DNA of 64,000 bases from Elephas maximus indicus (GCF_024166365.1 NC_064830.1:88902721-88966720); one strand, 5' to 3'. Positions 25,101-40,100 are shown, counted from the stretch's first letter. The notes: generated by a model not told the origin, from the letters alone. A program made the numbers and translations.

Positions 25101-28100
25101 GCTCTGCAACTCGAAAGCACAATGAAATTTTAACGGAAAAACCTGAGGATTGGCTTGACTTCTCTTAAGATAGCTAACACCTTGGTACATTCACAACTTA
25201 TTAGAAAATATCAGAAAGCAATGCTTGTACTGTCAGTTACATACCCAACAAATAAAAGCTACATTTTCAAAAGGACTTCACCAGATACTTCTCTACTAAA
25301 CACATAGCTAGGAAACTAAAGATATTAAGAGATACCTTAAGCAAACCAAACCCGCTGCCGTCTAGTCGATTCTGACTAATAGTGACAGAGACACCTTAAG
25401 CAAAAGTTAGGCATAAAATGACACTGAAAAGGAACAATCCATGAACTCTTTTTTTTTTTCCAATCCATGAACTCTTAACCACAATTACTAATCTTAAGAT
25501 TCTGGACACACACCCTGCTTAAGACAGAACAACTTGGACATACAGTCCCACTAGAGATCTATTCTGAGGAGCACAAAGAGAGTCCTCCAGAAGCAGATAA
25601 CGCCTTAAAGTAGACAGGATCTCTGCCAGATTCCATAGGTCATTTGTGACATGTAGAGCTTTCTCCAAAGATCTTCAGGTCAAGATCCATAGTTGAGACA
25701 ATTGATTTACACTTCATTATGTCTTCCTCTTCTTTTATTCTTTCATTTTGATCTTTTTCCCCCTTTTCTCCACTGCTAATATTTTCAACAGTTAAACATT
25801 ATCCATGTTTCAAAACAAAAATCTAAGTTGCCCATACCTGATTAAGAGTCCAACATTGGTAATTTATCAGGAAGCATAAAAACCAAAAACCAAAACCAAA
25901 CCCACTGCCATCCAGTCGATTCTGACTCATAGCGACCCTACAGGACAGAGGAGAACTGCCCCATAGAGTTTCCAAGGAGCGCCTGGCGAATTCAAACTGC
26001 CGACCCTTTGGTTAGCAGCTGTAGCACTTAACCACTATGCCACCAGCATTTCCTCAGGAAGGGTACAAGACACTAAACTAGTTTGTCCAAGAATTTCTAC
26101 CTCAACTCTAAGTTCCTAAATTTGTAACCTGCAATTTACCTCTGATATGGTCCAAATAACAAAACAGTTTAAATTTTTTAGTCCCAAACTACTGTCAATT
26201 CCTTAGCTAAAAACTAATCCTAAATAAATCTGCCCTCAACTACCGGCTAGTCAAGACAAAATCTGTACAGTAACTAACATCTTATTGTACCTAGGTAAAT
26301 AATTTTGAAAAAATAAACCAATTAAGAAAAAAGCCATTTGATTAAAGTTCACTAAACTCATTCTTAAAGATATTCTCCCTGATAGGTTAAGCCTGGTTAC
26401 AAAATTAAATACAATATAAGTTTTAAATATTTTTTTATAATACCTGTGACTGTCTTCAGAGATTCTGCCCAAATCCACTACCTAATATCCAGGTGCTTTA
26501 ATGTTGCTAGACAGCCATTAACCCCACATTAGACACTGACGCTCTCAAGATCAAACCCACTCCTTTTAATGAGCTTGTTTTGACCAAAAGATGAGGGCTG
26601 AAAATGGACAGGGTAGACTGGCTTAATATGGAGATGCTAAACATGGATACAAGCAGACATTACAGAACAGCCTGTCATGTTTTCTAGAAATCCACTGACA
26701 ATGGACACTAGCCCTGGTTACCTTACTCAAGAATAGCTAATGAGTTTATATCAAAAATATTCAAACAAAACTCACTGTTCTCACACTGCCTGTGATTTTT
26801 CCCTTATTCTTGTATATAAGTCCTGCTTTTGCCTTGGTTGGAAATTGATCTAAAAATTGGTCTCCCTTGTATACCAGTAAGAGTATTTCTGAATTATTCT
26901 TTGACACTAAGAAGCCACAAACTCTCAGTGGCCTCAAAGGGCTCTGAGGATCATATGGTCAACCGAATCTGCAACGCCTGAAATTCCAATGTGATTTCCT
27001 CAAAGAACTTACCTCAAAACACTGGTTTACAAAACTTAAGACTTTTTTTTTTTTTTAAAGTTTTAGGTATCCAAGGCAAAATTTCAAATGTTTAGAAAAT
27101 TTTTTTCAAGGGTAATCTCTAAACTAGCGGAACAAATTGAGTAAGAGGAAAAAAGAATATAATCCAAAATTACTTCCCCCCAAAAGGTGAGAAATAAAAA
27201 AACAGAAGATTAATCTCAAAGTAATTATGCTAAGTGAAAGAAACCAGGCTCCACCAAAAATTACATACTGTACGATTCCGTCTATTTAAAAGTCAAGAAA
27301 ACTTATCTAAGGATAGAAAGTTAATCAATGGTTGTCTGGGAAGGGGCAGGAGGGAAGGTTTACAAAAGGGGCATTATTTTGACTATGGTGATGGTTTCAT
27401 ATGTGTAATGGTATGTCAAAACTTACCAAACTGTATACTTTAGATATATGTAGTTTACTGTATATGTCAATTATATTTCAATAAAGCTATTAACATGAAA
27501 AATAAAAAAGCAGAAGATAAATAAAAGGCACATAAGATGAAAAAATTAAGTGCAAATATGTTAATAATCACAATATAAATAAACTAATTTGCCAGACATA
27601 AAGCAGAGCTCATCATATAAGGTTTTAAAAGAACGAAAAAAAAAAAAAATCCAGCTGTGTTTGAGACACCCCTAAACATAAGAACATGAAAAGGTTCAAA
27701 ATAAAAGGACAGGAAAAGGTATTAACCAAAAGAAAGCTGGAATAACTATTAATATCAGGCAAACTAGATACCAACACAAAAAGCATTTTAAGGGACAAGA
27801 GAATTCTTACATTATGATTAAAGTGGCTTCATACATGAGGAAGATTCTAACACTGCAAGCATCTAAACCATTAGCTATGAGATACTTAAAGCAAAAACTG
27901 ATCAATTACAGGGAGAAAACACCAACACCATCACTGTGGAGGACAGGCCTCCAATAACCTATAAAGAATAAAAAGAAACCTTTATGCAAATTTAAAAGCA
28001 AGCCCAAATTTGGTGAACTATGTTGTTGTTGTTAGGTGCCATCGAGTCGGTTTCGACTCATAGCGACCCTATGCACAGCAGAACGAAACACTGCCCGGTC

Positions 28101-31100
28101 CTGAGCCATCCTCACAATTGTTATGCTTGGGCTCATTGTTGCAGCCAGTGCCAATGCCAATCCACCTCGCTGAGGGTCTTCCTCTTTTCCGCTGACCCTG
28201 TACTCTCCCAAGCATGATGTCCTTCTCCAGGGACTGATCCCTCCTCACAACATGTCCAAAGTATGGAAGACACAGTCTCACCATCTTTGCTTCTAAGGAG
28301 CATTCTGGTTGTACTTTTTCTAAGACAGATTTGTTTACTCTTTTGGCAGTCCATGGGATATTCAATATTCTTCACCAACGCCACAATTCAAAGGCGTCAA
28401 TTTGTCTTCTGTTTTCCTTATTCATTGTCCAGCTTTCACATGCATATGATGCTATTGAAAATACCATGGCTTGAGTCAGGCGCACCTTAGTCTTCAAGGT
28501 GACGTCTTTGCTCCTCAACACTTTTAAAGAGGTCACTTGCAGCAGATTTACCCAATGCAATGCGTCGTTTGATTTCTTGAGTGCTGCTCCCATGGCTGTT
28601 GATCGTGGATCCAAGTAAAATGAAATCCTTGACAACTTCAATCATTTCTCCATTTATCATGATGTTGCTCATTGCTCCGGCTGTGAGGATTTTTGTTTTC
28701 TTATGTTGAGGTGCAATCCATACTGAAGGCTGTGGTCTTTGATCTTCATTAGTAAGTGCTTCAAGTCCTTTTCACTTTCAGCAAGCAAGGTTGTGTCACC
28801 TGCATAACGCAGGTTGTGAATGAGTCTTCCTCCAATCCTGATGCCCCGTTCTTCTTCATATAGTCCAGCTTCTTGGATTATTTGCTCAGCATACAGATTG
28901 AACAGGTATGGTGAAAGGATGTAACCCTGACACACACCTTTCCTGACTTTAAACCAATCAGTATCCCCTTGTTCTGTCCAAACAACTGCCTCTTGATCTA
29001 CGTAAAGCACAGTTAAGTGTTCTGGAATTCCCATTCTTCGCAATGTTATCCATAATTTGTTCTGACCCACACAGTCGAATGTCTTTGCATAGTCAAAAAA
29101 CCACAGGTAAACATCCTTCTGGTATTCTCTTTCAGCCAGGATCCACCTGACATCAGCAATGATATCCCTGGTTCCACGTCCTCTTCTGAAACCGGCCTGA
29201 ATTTCTGTCAGTTCCCTGTCAATATACTGCTGTGCTGTTTTTGAATGATCTTCAGCAAAATTTTGCTTGCGTGTAATATTAATGATATTGTTCTATAATT
29301 TCCAAATTCAGTTGGATCACGTTTCTTGGGAATAGGCATAAATATGGATCTCTTCCAGTCAGTTGGCCAGGAAGCTGTCTTCCATATTTCTTGGCACAGA
29401 CAAGTGAGCACTTCTAGTGCTGCATCAGTTTGTTGAAACATCTCAATTGATATTCCATCAATTCCTAAAGCCTTGTTTTTCGCAAATGCCTTAGAACAGC
29501 TTGGACTTCTTCCTTCAGTACCATCGGTTCCTGACCATATGCCACCTCTTGAAATGGTTGAACATCGACTAATTCTTTTTGGTATAATGACTCTGTGTAT
29601 TCCTTCCGTCTTCCTTTGATGCCTCCTGCATCACTTAATATTTTCCCCATAGAATCCTTCACTATTACAACTCAAGGCTTGAATTTTATCTTCAGTTCTT
29701 TCACCTTCAGAAACACCGAGCGTGTTCTTCCCTTTTGGTTTTCCATCTCCAGCTCTTTGCATGTGTCATTATAATACTTGGTCTTCTCGAGACGCCCTTT
29801 GAAATCTTCTGTTTGGTGCTTTTACTTCATCAATTCTTCCTTTTGCTTTAGCTGCCTGACGTTCGACAGCAAGTTTCAGAGTCTCCTTTGACATCCATCT
29901 TGGTCTATTCTTTCTTTTCTGTCTTTTCAATGATCTCTTGCTTTCTTCACGTATGATGTCCTTGATGTCATTCCACAACTCGTCTGGACTTCGGTCACTA
30001 GTGTTCAATGTGTCAAATCTATTCTTCGGATGGTCTCTAAATTCAGGTGGGATTACTCAAGGTCATATTTTGGCTCTCATGGACTTGCTCTGATTTTCTT
30101 CAATTTCAGCTTCCATTTGCATATGAACAATTGATGGTCTGTTCCACAGTCGGCCCCTGGCCTTGTTCTGACTGATGATATTGAGCTTTTCCATTGTCTC
30201 TTTCCACAGATGTAGTCGATTTGATTTCTGTGTGTTCCATCTGGCAAGGTCCATGTGTACAGCCGCTGTTTGTGTTGGTGAAAGAAGGTATGTGCAATGA
30301 AGAAGTGGTCGGTCTTGCAAAATTCTATCATTCGATCTCCAGCATTGTTTCTATCACCAAGGCCATATTTTCCAACTATTGATCCTTTGTTTCCAACTTT
30401 CACATCCCAATCGCCAGTAATTATCAATGCATCTTGATTGCATGTTCAATCAATTTCAGACTACAGCAGCTGATAAAAATCCTCTATGTCTTCATCTTTG
30501 GCCCTAGTGGTTGGTGGTAAATCTGAATAATAATCGTATTAACTGGTCTTCCTTGTAGGCGTATGGATATTATCCTACCACTGACAGCATTGTACTTCAG
30601 GGTAGATCTTGAAACATTCTTTGTAACGATGAATACAACACCATTCCTCTTCAAGCTGCCATTCCCAGCATAGTAGACTATATGATTGTGTGATTCAAAT
30701 TGCATATATGTTGGATTTTTTTCCTACATTTTTATTTTAGTAAATAGCTTTATTAAGATAGTTATATACCATACAATTCACCCAGTTAAAGTGTACAGTT
30801 CTTTTTTTTCAATGTATATTCACAACTGTGCAACCATCACCATCAATTTTAGAACATTTTCATCATTTCAAAAAGAAATGTCATATTCATTAGCAGTCAC
30901 CCATTTCCCCAAAACTGCCAGTCCTAGGTAACCACTAATCTACCTCCTGTCTGTGGATTTGCCTATTCTGGACAGTTCAAATAAATGGAATCATAAAACA
31001 CATGGTCTTCTGTGCTTGGCTTGTTTGCATATAGTAGCATGTATCAGCACTTCATTTCTTCTTTTTTTTTTTTTTTATACAAATTTTTCTCACACCCAGA

Positions 31101-34100
31101 CTGCTTTATTCACTTATGCAATTTGCCTAGCTTCCGTGGTCATCTGAATTTGGGTTACCTGACCCAGATGATGTCTAATGCTGCAACATTCTTCATGACT
31201 TTAGTAAAATAGTAAAATACATACCTTGGAACCCTTGACATAACCTGATCAAATTGAAAATTTGCAATAAAATTTTTTTTTTTAATAACTTTTATTAAGC
31301 TTCAAGTGAACGTTTACAAATCCAATCAGTCTGTCACATATAAGTTTACATACATCTCACTCCCTACTCCCACTTGCTCTCCCCGAGTCAGCCCTTTCAG
31401 TCTCTCCTTTCTTGACAATTTTGCCTGCTTCCCTCTCTCTCTATCCTCCCATCCCCGCTCCAGACAAGAGTTGCCAACACAATCTCAAGTGTCCACCTGA
31501 TATAATTAGCTCACTCTTCATCAGCGCCTTTTTATTGCCAAATAATATTGAACTGTATGGATATGCTACATTCTATTTACCCACCCATTATGATCAAACA
31601 CATTGATGGGCATCTGGGTTGTTTCCATCTTTCGGCTATTATGAATAATGCTGCTATACACTCATGAACAAATTTTGATCTAGACATATGCTTTCATTTC
31701 TCTTGGATTTATAGCTAAGAGTGGAACTGCTGGATCACATGGTAACTATGTTTAACTTTCAGGTTATCTATCAGGCTGTTTTAAAAAATAGCTACACCAT
31801 TTTACATTTCCACCAGCTATGAGGGTTCCAATTTCTCCACACACTTACCAACATTGTCTTTTTGATTCTAACTACCCTAGTGGGTGTTTCATTGTGGCTC
31901 TGGTTTGCATTTTTCTGTGGCTAATGATGTTGAACATCTTTTCACGTACTTAATGGCAATACGTATAACTTCTTTGGAGAAATGTCTGAGATACTTTGTC
32001 CAGTTTTTAATTGTCTTTAAATATTTTCTCACATTCTGTGGGTTATCTTACCACTTTTTAAAATTTTTATTGTTCCTTTTCATTTTCTTGGTGGTGTCCA
32101 TCAATGAAGTCCAATTTGTCTATTTTTTGTTTTGGTTGCTCATGCATTTTGCTCACACAATAGATGGCTTTTATTTGGCGTTTCTTGCCATGGTCTTGTA
32201 CCTCCCACCAAATGACTGGGTGGGGCTATGCAAATAAGGTGATTATGGACCACCAATAGAACTGGATAGCTGGCTACTAATGCAAATAAGGTACATGGCA
32301 CTCTTGTGGTAGAGACCATGCAAATAAGGTATATGGAACCCCAACAAGTGGACTGGCCAGTTTTGTCATCCCAGGAGGCTTAAAATGAGCCATCTCGAGG
32401 CAGACAGGGGGACCCTCACTGCCACCAAAAAAGAAGAAATAGAGTGGGACGCATCCTTTGGACCTGGGATCCCCATGCTGACAACCTCCTAGATTCAGGG
32501 GACAAGAGTGAGAGCACTGTAAAACTGGAGACAGTAAGATGCAGCCATAGAGAAATGGTAGCAACAGAACCAGGAGACTGGCAGGAGACAGTGTGGTGGG
32601 CTTCCTGGCTCAAAGAGTGAGAAAGCTGAGTGTCTTTGGGCTGGTGGCTTGCTGGTGGAGTGGGGTGCCACCAGGTACTTAGCAGAGCTAGTCTTGCTGG
32701 CCCACAGAGCAAGAGATGAGTGCATTCAGGCAGATGGCTTGATGATAGAGTAGGGTGTTTCCAGGCACTTGTTGGTGAAGCTAGGTTCGCAGACCCGCAG
32801 AGACAGAGAACTGAGCACCTTCGGGCCGAGGGTTATTAGTGGGGTGCCTCTAGGCACTTACTGGTATAGCTGAAGAGCTCTGTAACGCTTGAGCAGGGCA
32901 GAGGCCAGGCAAAGGGGCCATGAGGCCAAGAGCCTGAGTGAGGCCTACCTGTGGGTATGGGTGAGAAGAGGCTGTCCTACTCTAAGAACCGTATCCTGAG
33001 TTGTTTCTGATCCTGAATCATAACCTGTTACTTCCCTAACTGTAAGAATGGTGTCGCAGGGGCATCTGATCTCCTGGTCTAACTTCACAAGGGGGAAGGA
33101 GAACCAAGATTAACAGCCCAAGGCTGATTCCTATGAGGTAGAGGTAAGACATACCTCCTCTCTCCAACCTTTTTACCAATTTCTGACACCAACTGTCCCA
33201 CCCACAGCACTCTCTACTTCTCTGCTGGGTTTGATTAATTTGTTGCGATGGCCACAAAGAACTCACAGACCATACTCACAGTTATGGGGTTTATTAGCAA
33301 AGTAATAGGTTACAGTTCAGGTTCAGAAACACTCAGGATTCAGTTCTTCCATCAGGACAGCCTCTTCTTAGCCCTGCCCATAGGCAGGTCTCTCTCTGGC
33401 CCTCAGTCCCTCAGCCAGGCCTCTGCCCTGCTCGGGCAAGTGTTACAAAGTTCTTTTAGCTCTCATGATAAGGACCCAGAGGTATCCCACTCCACCAGTA
33501 AGCCTCAGCCCAAAGGCACTCAACTCTAGCTCCACCAAGTACCTGGAGGCACCCTACTACCACCAGCAAGCCTCCTGCCTGAAGGCGCTCAGCTTTCTCA
33601 TTCCATGGGCGGGAAAGCCCAACATATCATCTCCTGCTGGCTCCTGCTTCAGATGCCGCCATTTTTCTCCTGCCACTTCTTACCATCTTCAGTGTTACGG
33701 CTCTGTCGGTCTTCTTGTTCCAAGAACTTCTCAGCACAGGGATCCTGGGTCCAAAGGCGTACTCTACTGGCTCCCTGGTGGTGAGATCTTCTCTTCCCAA
33801 CTCTGGGATGGGTCATTTTAAGTCTAGCGGGATGGCAAAACTGACCAATCCCTTTGTTAGGGTTCCATACACCTTATTTGCACGGTCGCACCCCAACACT
33901 GTGTGGAAATCACAAAGACTATGACTAGAAGGGGTATATGAAGTAATTCACAGCCCCGCATTAATAAACTCCATAACTGTGAGTATGATCTGTTGAGTTC
34001 TGTGTGGCCACTGCAACAATTATCAAACCCAGCAGAGAAACAGAGTGCTGTAGGAAGGACAGCTGGTGTCAGCGTTGGTAAAAAAGTGGGAGAGAGGTGG

Positions 34101-37100
34101 TCAGATGCTTCCGCCATGTCATTTTTACAATACCTAAGAAACCACTGCTTACTCTAAGATAATGAAGATTTAAAACTATGTTTTCTAAGAACTTTTTAAG
34201 GTCTTACATCTAACGTTTAGATATTTTATCAATGTTGAATTAATTTTTTGTGATATGAGGTAGGGTCCAATTTTATTCTTTTGCTTATGGGCATCAAGTT
34301 GTACCAGTACCATTTGCTGAAAAAGCTATTATTTTGTCATTGAATTGTCCTGGCATCTTGATGAAAATCAACTGACCGTAACGTGAGGTATTATTTCTGG
34401 ACTCTTAATTCATTTTTATTGATCCTATCTTGATTACTATTAACTTCGTAGTAAGTTTTTAAAATTGTGAACTACATGTAAGCCCTCCAATTTTGTTCTT
34501 CTTTTCCAAGACTGTTTTGACTTTTCTGGGTTCCTTGCATCCCCATCTAAGTTTCAAAATCAGCTTGTCCATTTCTACAAAGAAGCCAAGCAGATTTTGA
34601 TAGGGACTGAGTTGAACCTACAGATCAATTTGGAAAGTATTGTCATCTTAACAATATTAAGTCTTCCAATCTACAAACATGTGTTGTCTTTCCATTTATT
34701 TAGATCTTTATCTTCTTCCAACAACGTTTTGTAGCCTTTAGAGTAAAAGTTTTGCATTTCGTTAAACTTCTATTTTACTGCTTTTGATGCTATTGTAAAC
34801 GGAATTATTTTTCTTTTATTTTCGGATTGTTGATGGCTAAAGTATAGAAATACAACTGATCTTTGTATATTGATCTTGTGTCTTGGACCTTGCTGACCTC
34901 GTTTATTAGTTTAAGAGGTTTTTGGGGATTCCTTAGCATTTCCTATATATGATCACATCTTCTCTGTATACAGTTTTACTTTTTCCTTCCCAATCTCGAT
35001 ATCCGCCTTATATTTTATCTTTTTGCTTAACTGCCCTGGTGAGAACCTCCAGTACAATGCTGAACAGAAATGACAAAAACTAACATTCTTGCCTTGTTCC
35101 TCATCTTAGACGGAATGTTTTTAGTGTTTCATCATTATGTTAGCTGCGGCCTTTTTATAGGTACCCTTTATTAGGTTGAGAAAGCTCCCCCTATTCCTAG
35201 TTTGCTGAGTGCTTTTATCATGAAAGGGTGTTGGCTTTTTCAAAGGCTTTTTCTGCATCTATTGAGATGATCATTTGGTTTTTGTCCTTTAAGCTACTGA
35301 AACAGTGTTTTACATTAATTCGTTTTGCATATTAAATCAATCTTACGTTTCTACAATAAATCCTACTTGGTCACGATGTATACTTCTTTTTATATGTTGT
35401 AGATACCATTTGCTAGCATTTTGCTAAGGATCTTTGTGTCTGTATTCATAAAAATACTGATCTATAGTTTTCTTTTCTAGTGATATCAAATATTTAAAGT
35501 TCTCACTTGTTCTCTCAGTTAAGAACCTTTATATAGTATGTATGATAGCCCAAAGGTGAGACACTTATATGCACAATTATTGAAAGACCACATTATAAAG
35601 TAGATACAAAAGATCTGAACCAATAAGGCTGACAGTTCTATAGAGTGTCAACAGGTTTAAAAAAAAGAAGAATTTCATGATCAAGCAAGTTTAAGAAAAC
35701 AGTTAATAAAACTAAGTTAAGCAAACCTATTTTTGGTGGAACTTTTCAAATTCTAATGCAGAACTCCAAAAAGGGGATACAATATGCAGTCCTTCCCAGA
35801 CTGTATCATAGTGTTCCCTGGAACACTTGGTGAAAAATATTTCACAACAAGATGTCCATCAAGTGGTTGGTTGTTCACTCTACGCCTAGACCTTTGTAGT
35901 GTCAGGGAACTCACTACCTCCTGAAGCAGCATAATTTGAACTTCTGACAGCTGAAAAGCAACCCAAAGAACAGCAGTAGTTCTGCCTACTAACAGAGCCC
36001 TGTTTTTGTGAGCACAGGGGCACATATCACCTTTACTTGAAAAGAGAAAACTGAGACCTAAAAAAGTTAAGTAACTTACCCAAAGTCACACACTACTAAA
36101 GGACTAAGGACTGGGACCAGAAACCAAATCAGGATCCTTCCCATTCCGTGACTATCCCAGTAAATTTCAGGAAGGTCTGCTGTAATCTATATACTATTAT
36201 TTTAAAACTTGCTCAGGAAAAGTGACAACAGTAGCAGCTACCACTGAGAACTCACTACATGCCAGTCCTGAGCTAAGCCCCTTTCCTGCATAACCTCTCT
36301 AAAGCTCACAGCTACCGAGTATCATCCTACCTTACAGATGAGAAATTTGAAGACAAAAAAGGTTAAGTAACTTGTCCAGTACCACCCAGCTAACAGCTGC
36401 CAAAATGGGATTCACAATCAGTCCACACACAGTAAATACAGTCACGGTTAAATTTTGGGCTATGAAGCCTTCAAATCCCATCTCCAGGGCACATTTACTT
36501 CGTGACCTTCGCTAATAATTACTCAACTGAGATCCTGTAAAATGGGAGCAGTTGGCCTCTACAAACTAAAAAAACTCCACAGAAACAGTAACAACTCTCA
36601 AAATAATTAATGACCTTTCACCCTTTCTACTATAGCCATAGGTCCCACCAGTTTTCTTACTTTTTAAGGAATCTTGAGGCTGGCGCAGCCTGTTTCCCTT
36701 CTTCCTCCTCTGAGTCTGAATCAGAAGATGTGGAACCTGTGTCCCAGTCTTCATCATCTTCTGAATCTTCTGAGTCCTCATCTTCATCCTCAGAGAAAAA
36801 GAGAGGATCAGCAGGAAGACAGGGAGACTTGACTAGTTCTAAGGATATTCAGGAGCAGAAGAGTGGTTATTCATGATATCAGGATGTCAAGAGCTGGAAT
36901 GGCCCACCAAGACCCAGAGAAAAGTGATGACTTGCCCCAAGGACACATAGCTCCCAAAGAACAGAGCTAGGCTCAGAATCTAGTTCTCTGGATTCTAGGT
37001 CACTTAGTGCTCTAATACACCAGGAAGTCTGTCCTCAAACTAGACTTCACGAAATCCCATCCCTCCCAACCCTAGGGTCCTGAATCTTTCCTTCTCCCTG

Positions 37101-40100
37101 GATTGAGGAATGGTCCCTGGCAGGCAAATAATCCCGCAGTCTAACCCGGGCTCTTACCTCCAACTTTTTGAGGAACTTGCGACTGTCACCAGAAGGAGCT
37201 TCTGATTTCTTCTTCAGGAAGGCTGCAGCACTGATTCCGTCCTCATCCTCATCCTCATCTGAAGAGCCTGGTGAGAAAAAGAAGAGTAAAAGCTAGAACA
37301 GCGGAAGAGCAAGGCTGCAGGGCAACTAAGAAATCAGGCCAAGGGAAACTCTAACTTTGGACTTGCTAACCGTCTGCACTAAGGGTTTACCCTCTCACCT
37401 TCTGAATCCTCCTCATTCTTCTCAGCATCTTCATCTGCAGACTGCTCAGGGTTCTGGACAGAGGGAAATGAGAGAATAATTAAGGATGCCTGCCTGCTAG
37501 TCACCATCTCACCCCTCCACCCCAGACATTCCTGTCATGATCCTTTCTCCAATCACACCTCCCATTTCCAAATGCTTTTTAAGTATTAGTCATAGAGTCA
37601 CTGCCTCAAAATAATCTGCCTCTAGTATCCCCACCTGCTTGTAATTTGTAATATGGGATTCAAAATCACGGTTGTATTTGCGGATCTTCTGACGCAAGGT
37701 GCTCAGGGCCTTGGCATTGTTCTTGTTCATCTTCTTCTTCCCTTCCTTATCTTCCCATAACTAAAGGAAAGAAGTAAAAAGGAAAAACAGTGACCCAAGA
37801 CTAAGTAATATTTTCTGAACTTTAGGCTTCAACCATCACTTCAATGAATCCTGCTGTGTTATACGCCACCTGTTCTACTTATTAACTACATCTGCGAACT
37901 CATCTTTTAAAGACACTTTCTATAACAGCCATTAAAAGTGCAAAATACCAAATAAGAGATAATAATAAAACAATCAAATTCCTGGCTTTAAAAAAGTTCC
38001 TAAAAAAAATTTTTTTTAATAAATAAATAAAATAAAAAGTTCCTCTCCTTGCTTTATCTCCCCCATTTCTTGTGCTCTAGAAAACACTGAAGATAAGGCA
38101 AACAACCCTGACGAAAGAGGACCTTTGGAAGTGGATGATGAGTGGGCCCCAGGCCCACTTCCCCCATCCTGATCTCCCCTCACCCACCAATATCACACCT
38201 CATTAAGATAGTCCTCCAGGTCAGCCAGGATCCGAATATAGAACCGGGGGACACCTTCCTTGTCCACAATGCTCTTGGCCTTTCCATACGCTTTTCCCAG
38301 GAGCTCGAACTCTTCCAGGCACTTGGTGACATCTCGAATCTTCATGGCATTCCGGATGGTCCGAATAAGGTTGGTCAGCTCCTCAAACCTGAATTGGGAG
38401 CCCAGCACACATTGGACAAGCCCACAAGACTGCCCCCCACAAGCTATTATACTGCTCTAAGCTTTCCTAAAATCCAGCTTGCCCATGGCCTTACCACAAT
38501 TTTAAAACCACCAGTCTCACCTCTTGTCCTTGGCACTTCGAACAACCCTCTTGGTATCTTCTTCATCCTCACTCAGCAATAGTGCCCTGTTTAAAAGGAA
38601 CAGAGACCATTAACATCCCTACCTAGTTCCAGTCTTTCCAAGTGATCCCTATTTCTCTTCTCAGATGACGTAGGTGTCACTGAGTAACTCAGGTCATACA
38701 TATCACATCTGTCTTCTTTCTGACTGTTCTTCTTCATAGCCTCATCATATACAACTCAAGCTTTTAAATCGACTTCAATCAGGCCTTTTGTTAAATGTAG
38801 AGTATGTAACAACGACATTCTCTAAAAAAAACAAAACAAAAAAACCTCTCAAAAATAAACAAATGAAGGTATTTATTGCATAGTGAGAAAACCAATTATG
38901 TGAGAACAAAAGTTGCTAAAAAGTACTGAGTTCTTTAAATAAATGAGAAAAAGGGTACTTTGGGTGGAATGAATGGAAAGGCTTCAAGGAGGTGGAACCG
39001 GAATGAGGTATAATAAAGCAACATTTCCCAAACTATGGAAGGCCAACTGCAAACCTCAACAGCTTCAAGACCTCCCTTACTAATATTTTTCTTTAATAAT
39101 GACAGAACAAGCAACAGACTCCATTCTTTTGTTTCCATTTTATTCTTTTTCTAATTATTTTCTATTTTAATAAAATCATTGGTTTTCCACTTGTGGCAGT
39201 AATATGAAATTTTGTTTGTATGAATATTAAAAAACAGAACAAAAAACCAAACCCGTTGCCGTGGAGTCAATTTCGACTCACAGCCACCCCACGTGTTACA
39301 GGGTAGAACTGCTCCATAGGGTTTTCTTGGCTGCATAGTTACAGAAGCAGATCGCCAGACCTTTCTTCCATGGCATCACTGGGTGCATCTGACCACCAAC
39401 CTTTAGATTAGTGCAAACTGTCTGCACTACCCAGGACCTCATGAATATACACGTTCATATACACATACGGCATAATAGTAAAAGTTGCACATAGCAAAAA
39501 TAAAAAAGGTATGTAAATGACAAAAGTTTTAAAACCCCCACCCAGTGAGGGATGTTTAAGAGCCTGCCTGCAAAGTCAGAAGGCTGTAGGCAAAGGCCCA
39601 AAGATACCAAACAAATATTTTGGATTCCCTTCTGTGATCAATGAGAGGCTACCGAGGATTTCTTGGCGCTAAGAATAATTATGACTTTTGGTGTTTTGGT
39701 CAAGACTAGTCCGATGGCGTGCGGGAGGGGGAAAGGGGGTGGCACAGAGGCTGTGGACATGGAGGCCAGTTAAGAAGCTGATGCAACGGACCTGGCTAGC
39801 GGGAAACCTCTTCCCTGTGACTCTCCTGGTACCCGGAGGGTGGAATCCCACTTGCCAAAACTCTAAGCGTGAAGGTCGTCCCTCCAGTACTGCTCCGGTC
39901 CCTAAATTCCCGACGTCCTCACGACTCGCTCTTCCTGCTTCCTTCAGAACCTCCCCTGCTCTCACCCCCACTCCCCTCTAACATGCACGGCCTTCCATAG
40001 CCTGCAGAACCCCCGCACTCCCGAACCACCCCAGCACCCCGCAGGCCCGCCACTCACTGTTTGCCGTAGTTACCCCCAACGGGTTTGGTGACGAGTTCCT

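Larger units (their letters stand above)
30716..35510 (-). mobile_element. Old L1 with later insertions
   Basis: 30720-31060 is an old L1 3' UTR (ataccatacaattcacccag, caaccatcaccatcaat). ORF2 follows at 31525-32150 and, after the LTR block, at 34120-35510 (acctaagaaaccactgctta continues the same L1 text). 31268-31525 is a truncated younger L1 3' UTR. 31060-31268 is unassigned. Confidence 0.75.
23598..36660 (-). other. EIF3C: EIF3C 13.1 kb intron (between coding exons 7 and 8)
   Basis: Repeat stack: AfroSINEs at 24-26 kb, L1 3' ends at 27.2-28.0 kb, an RTE at 28.0-30.7 kb, an old L1 at 30.7-35.5 kb carrying two LTR copies, and MIR-like pieces at 36.0-36.4 kb. About 23.6-24.27, 24.6-25.3, 26.05-27.2 and 35.5-36.0 kb show no assignable feature. 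No additional exon was recognised. Confidence 0.8.

Noticed and set aside
32277..32725. Overlapping ORFs of 76-98 codons on the minus strand
   Set aside because: They run antisense to an ERV LTR of biased composition. No gag, pol or env motif is present.
39688..39981. 97-codon plus-strand ORF in the CpG island
   Set aside because: GC-rich chance frame in EIF3C intron sequence, with no recognisable domain or splice context.
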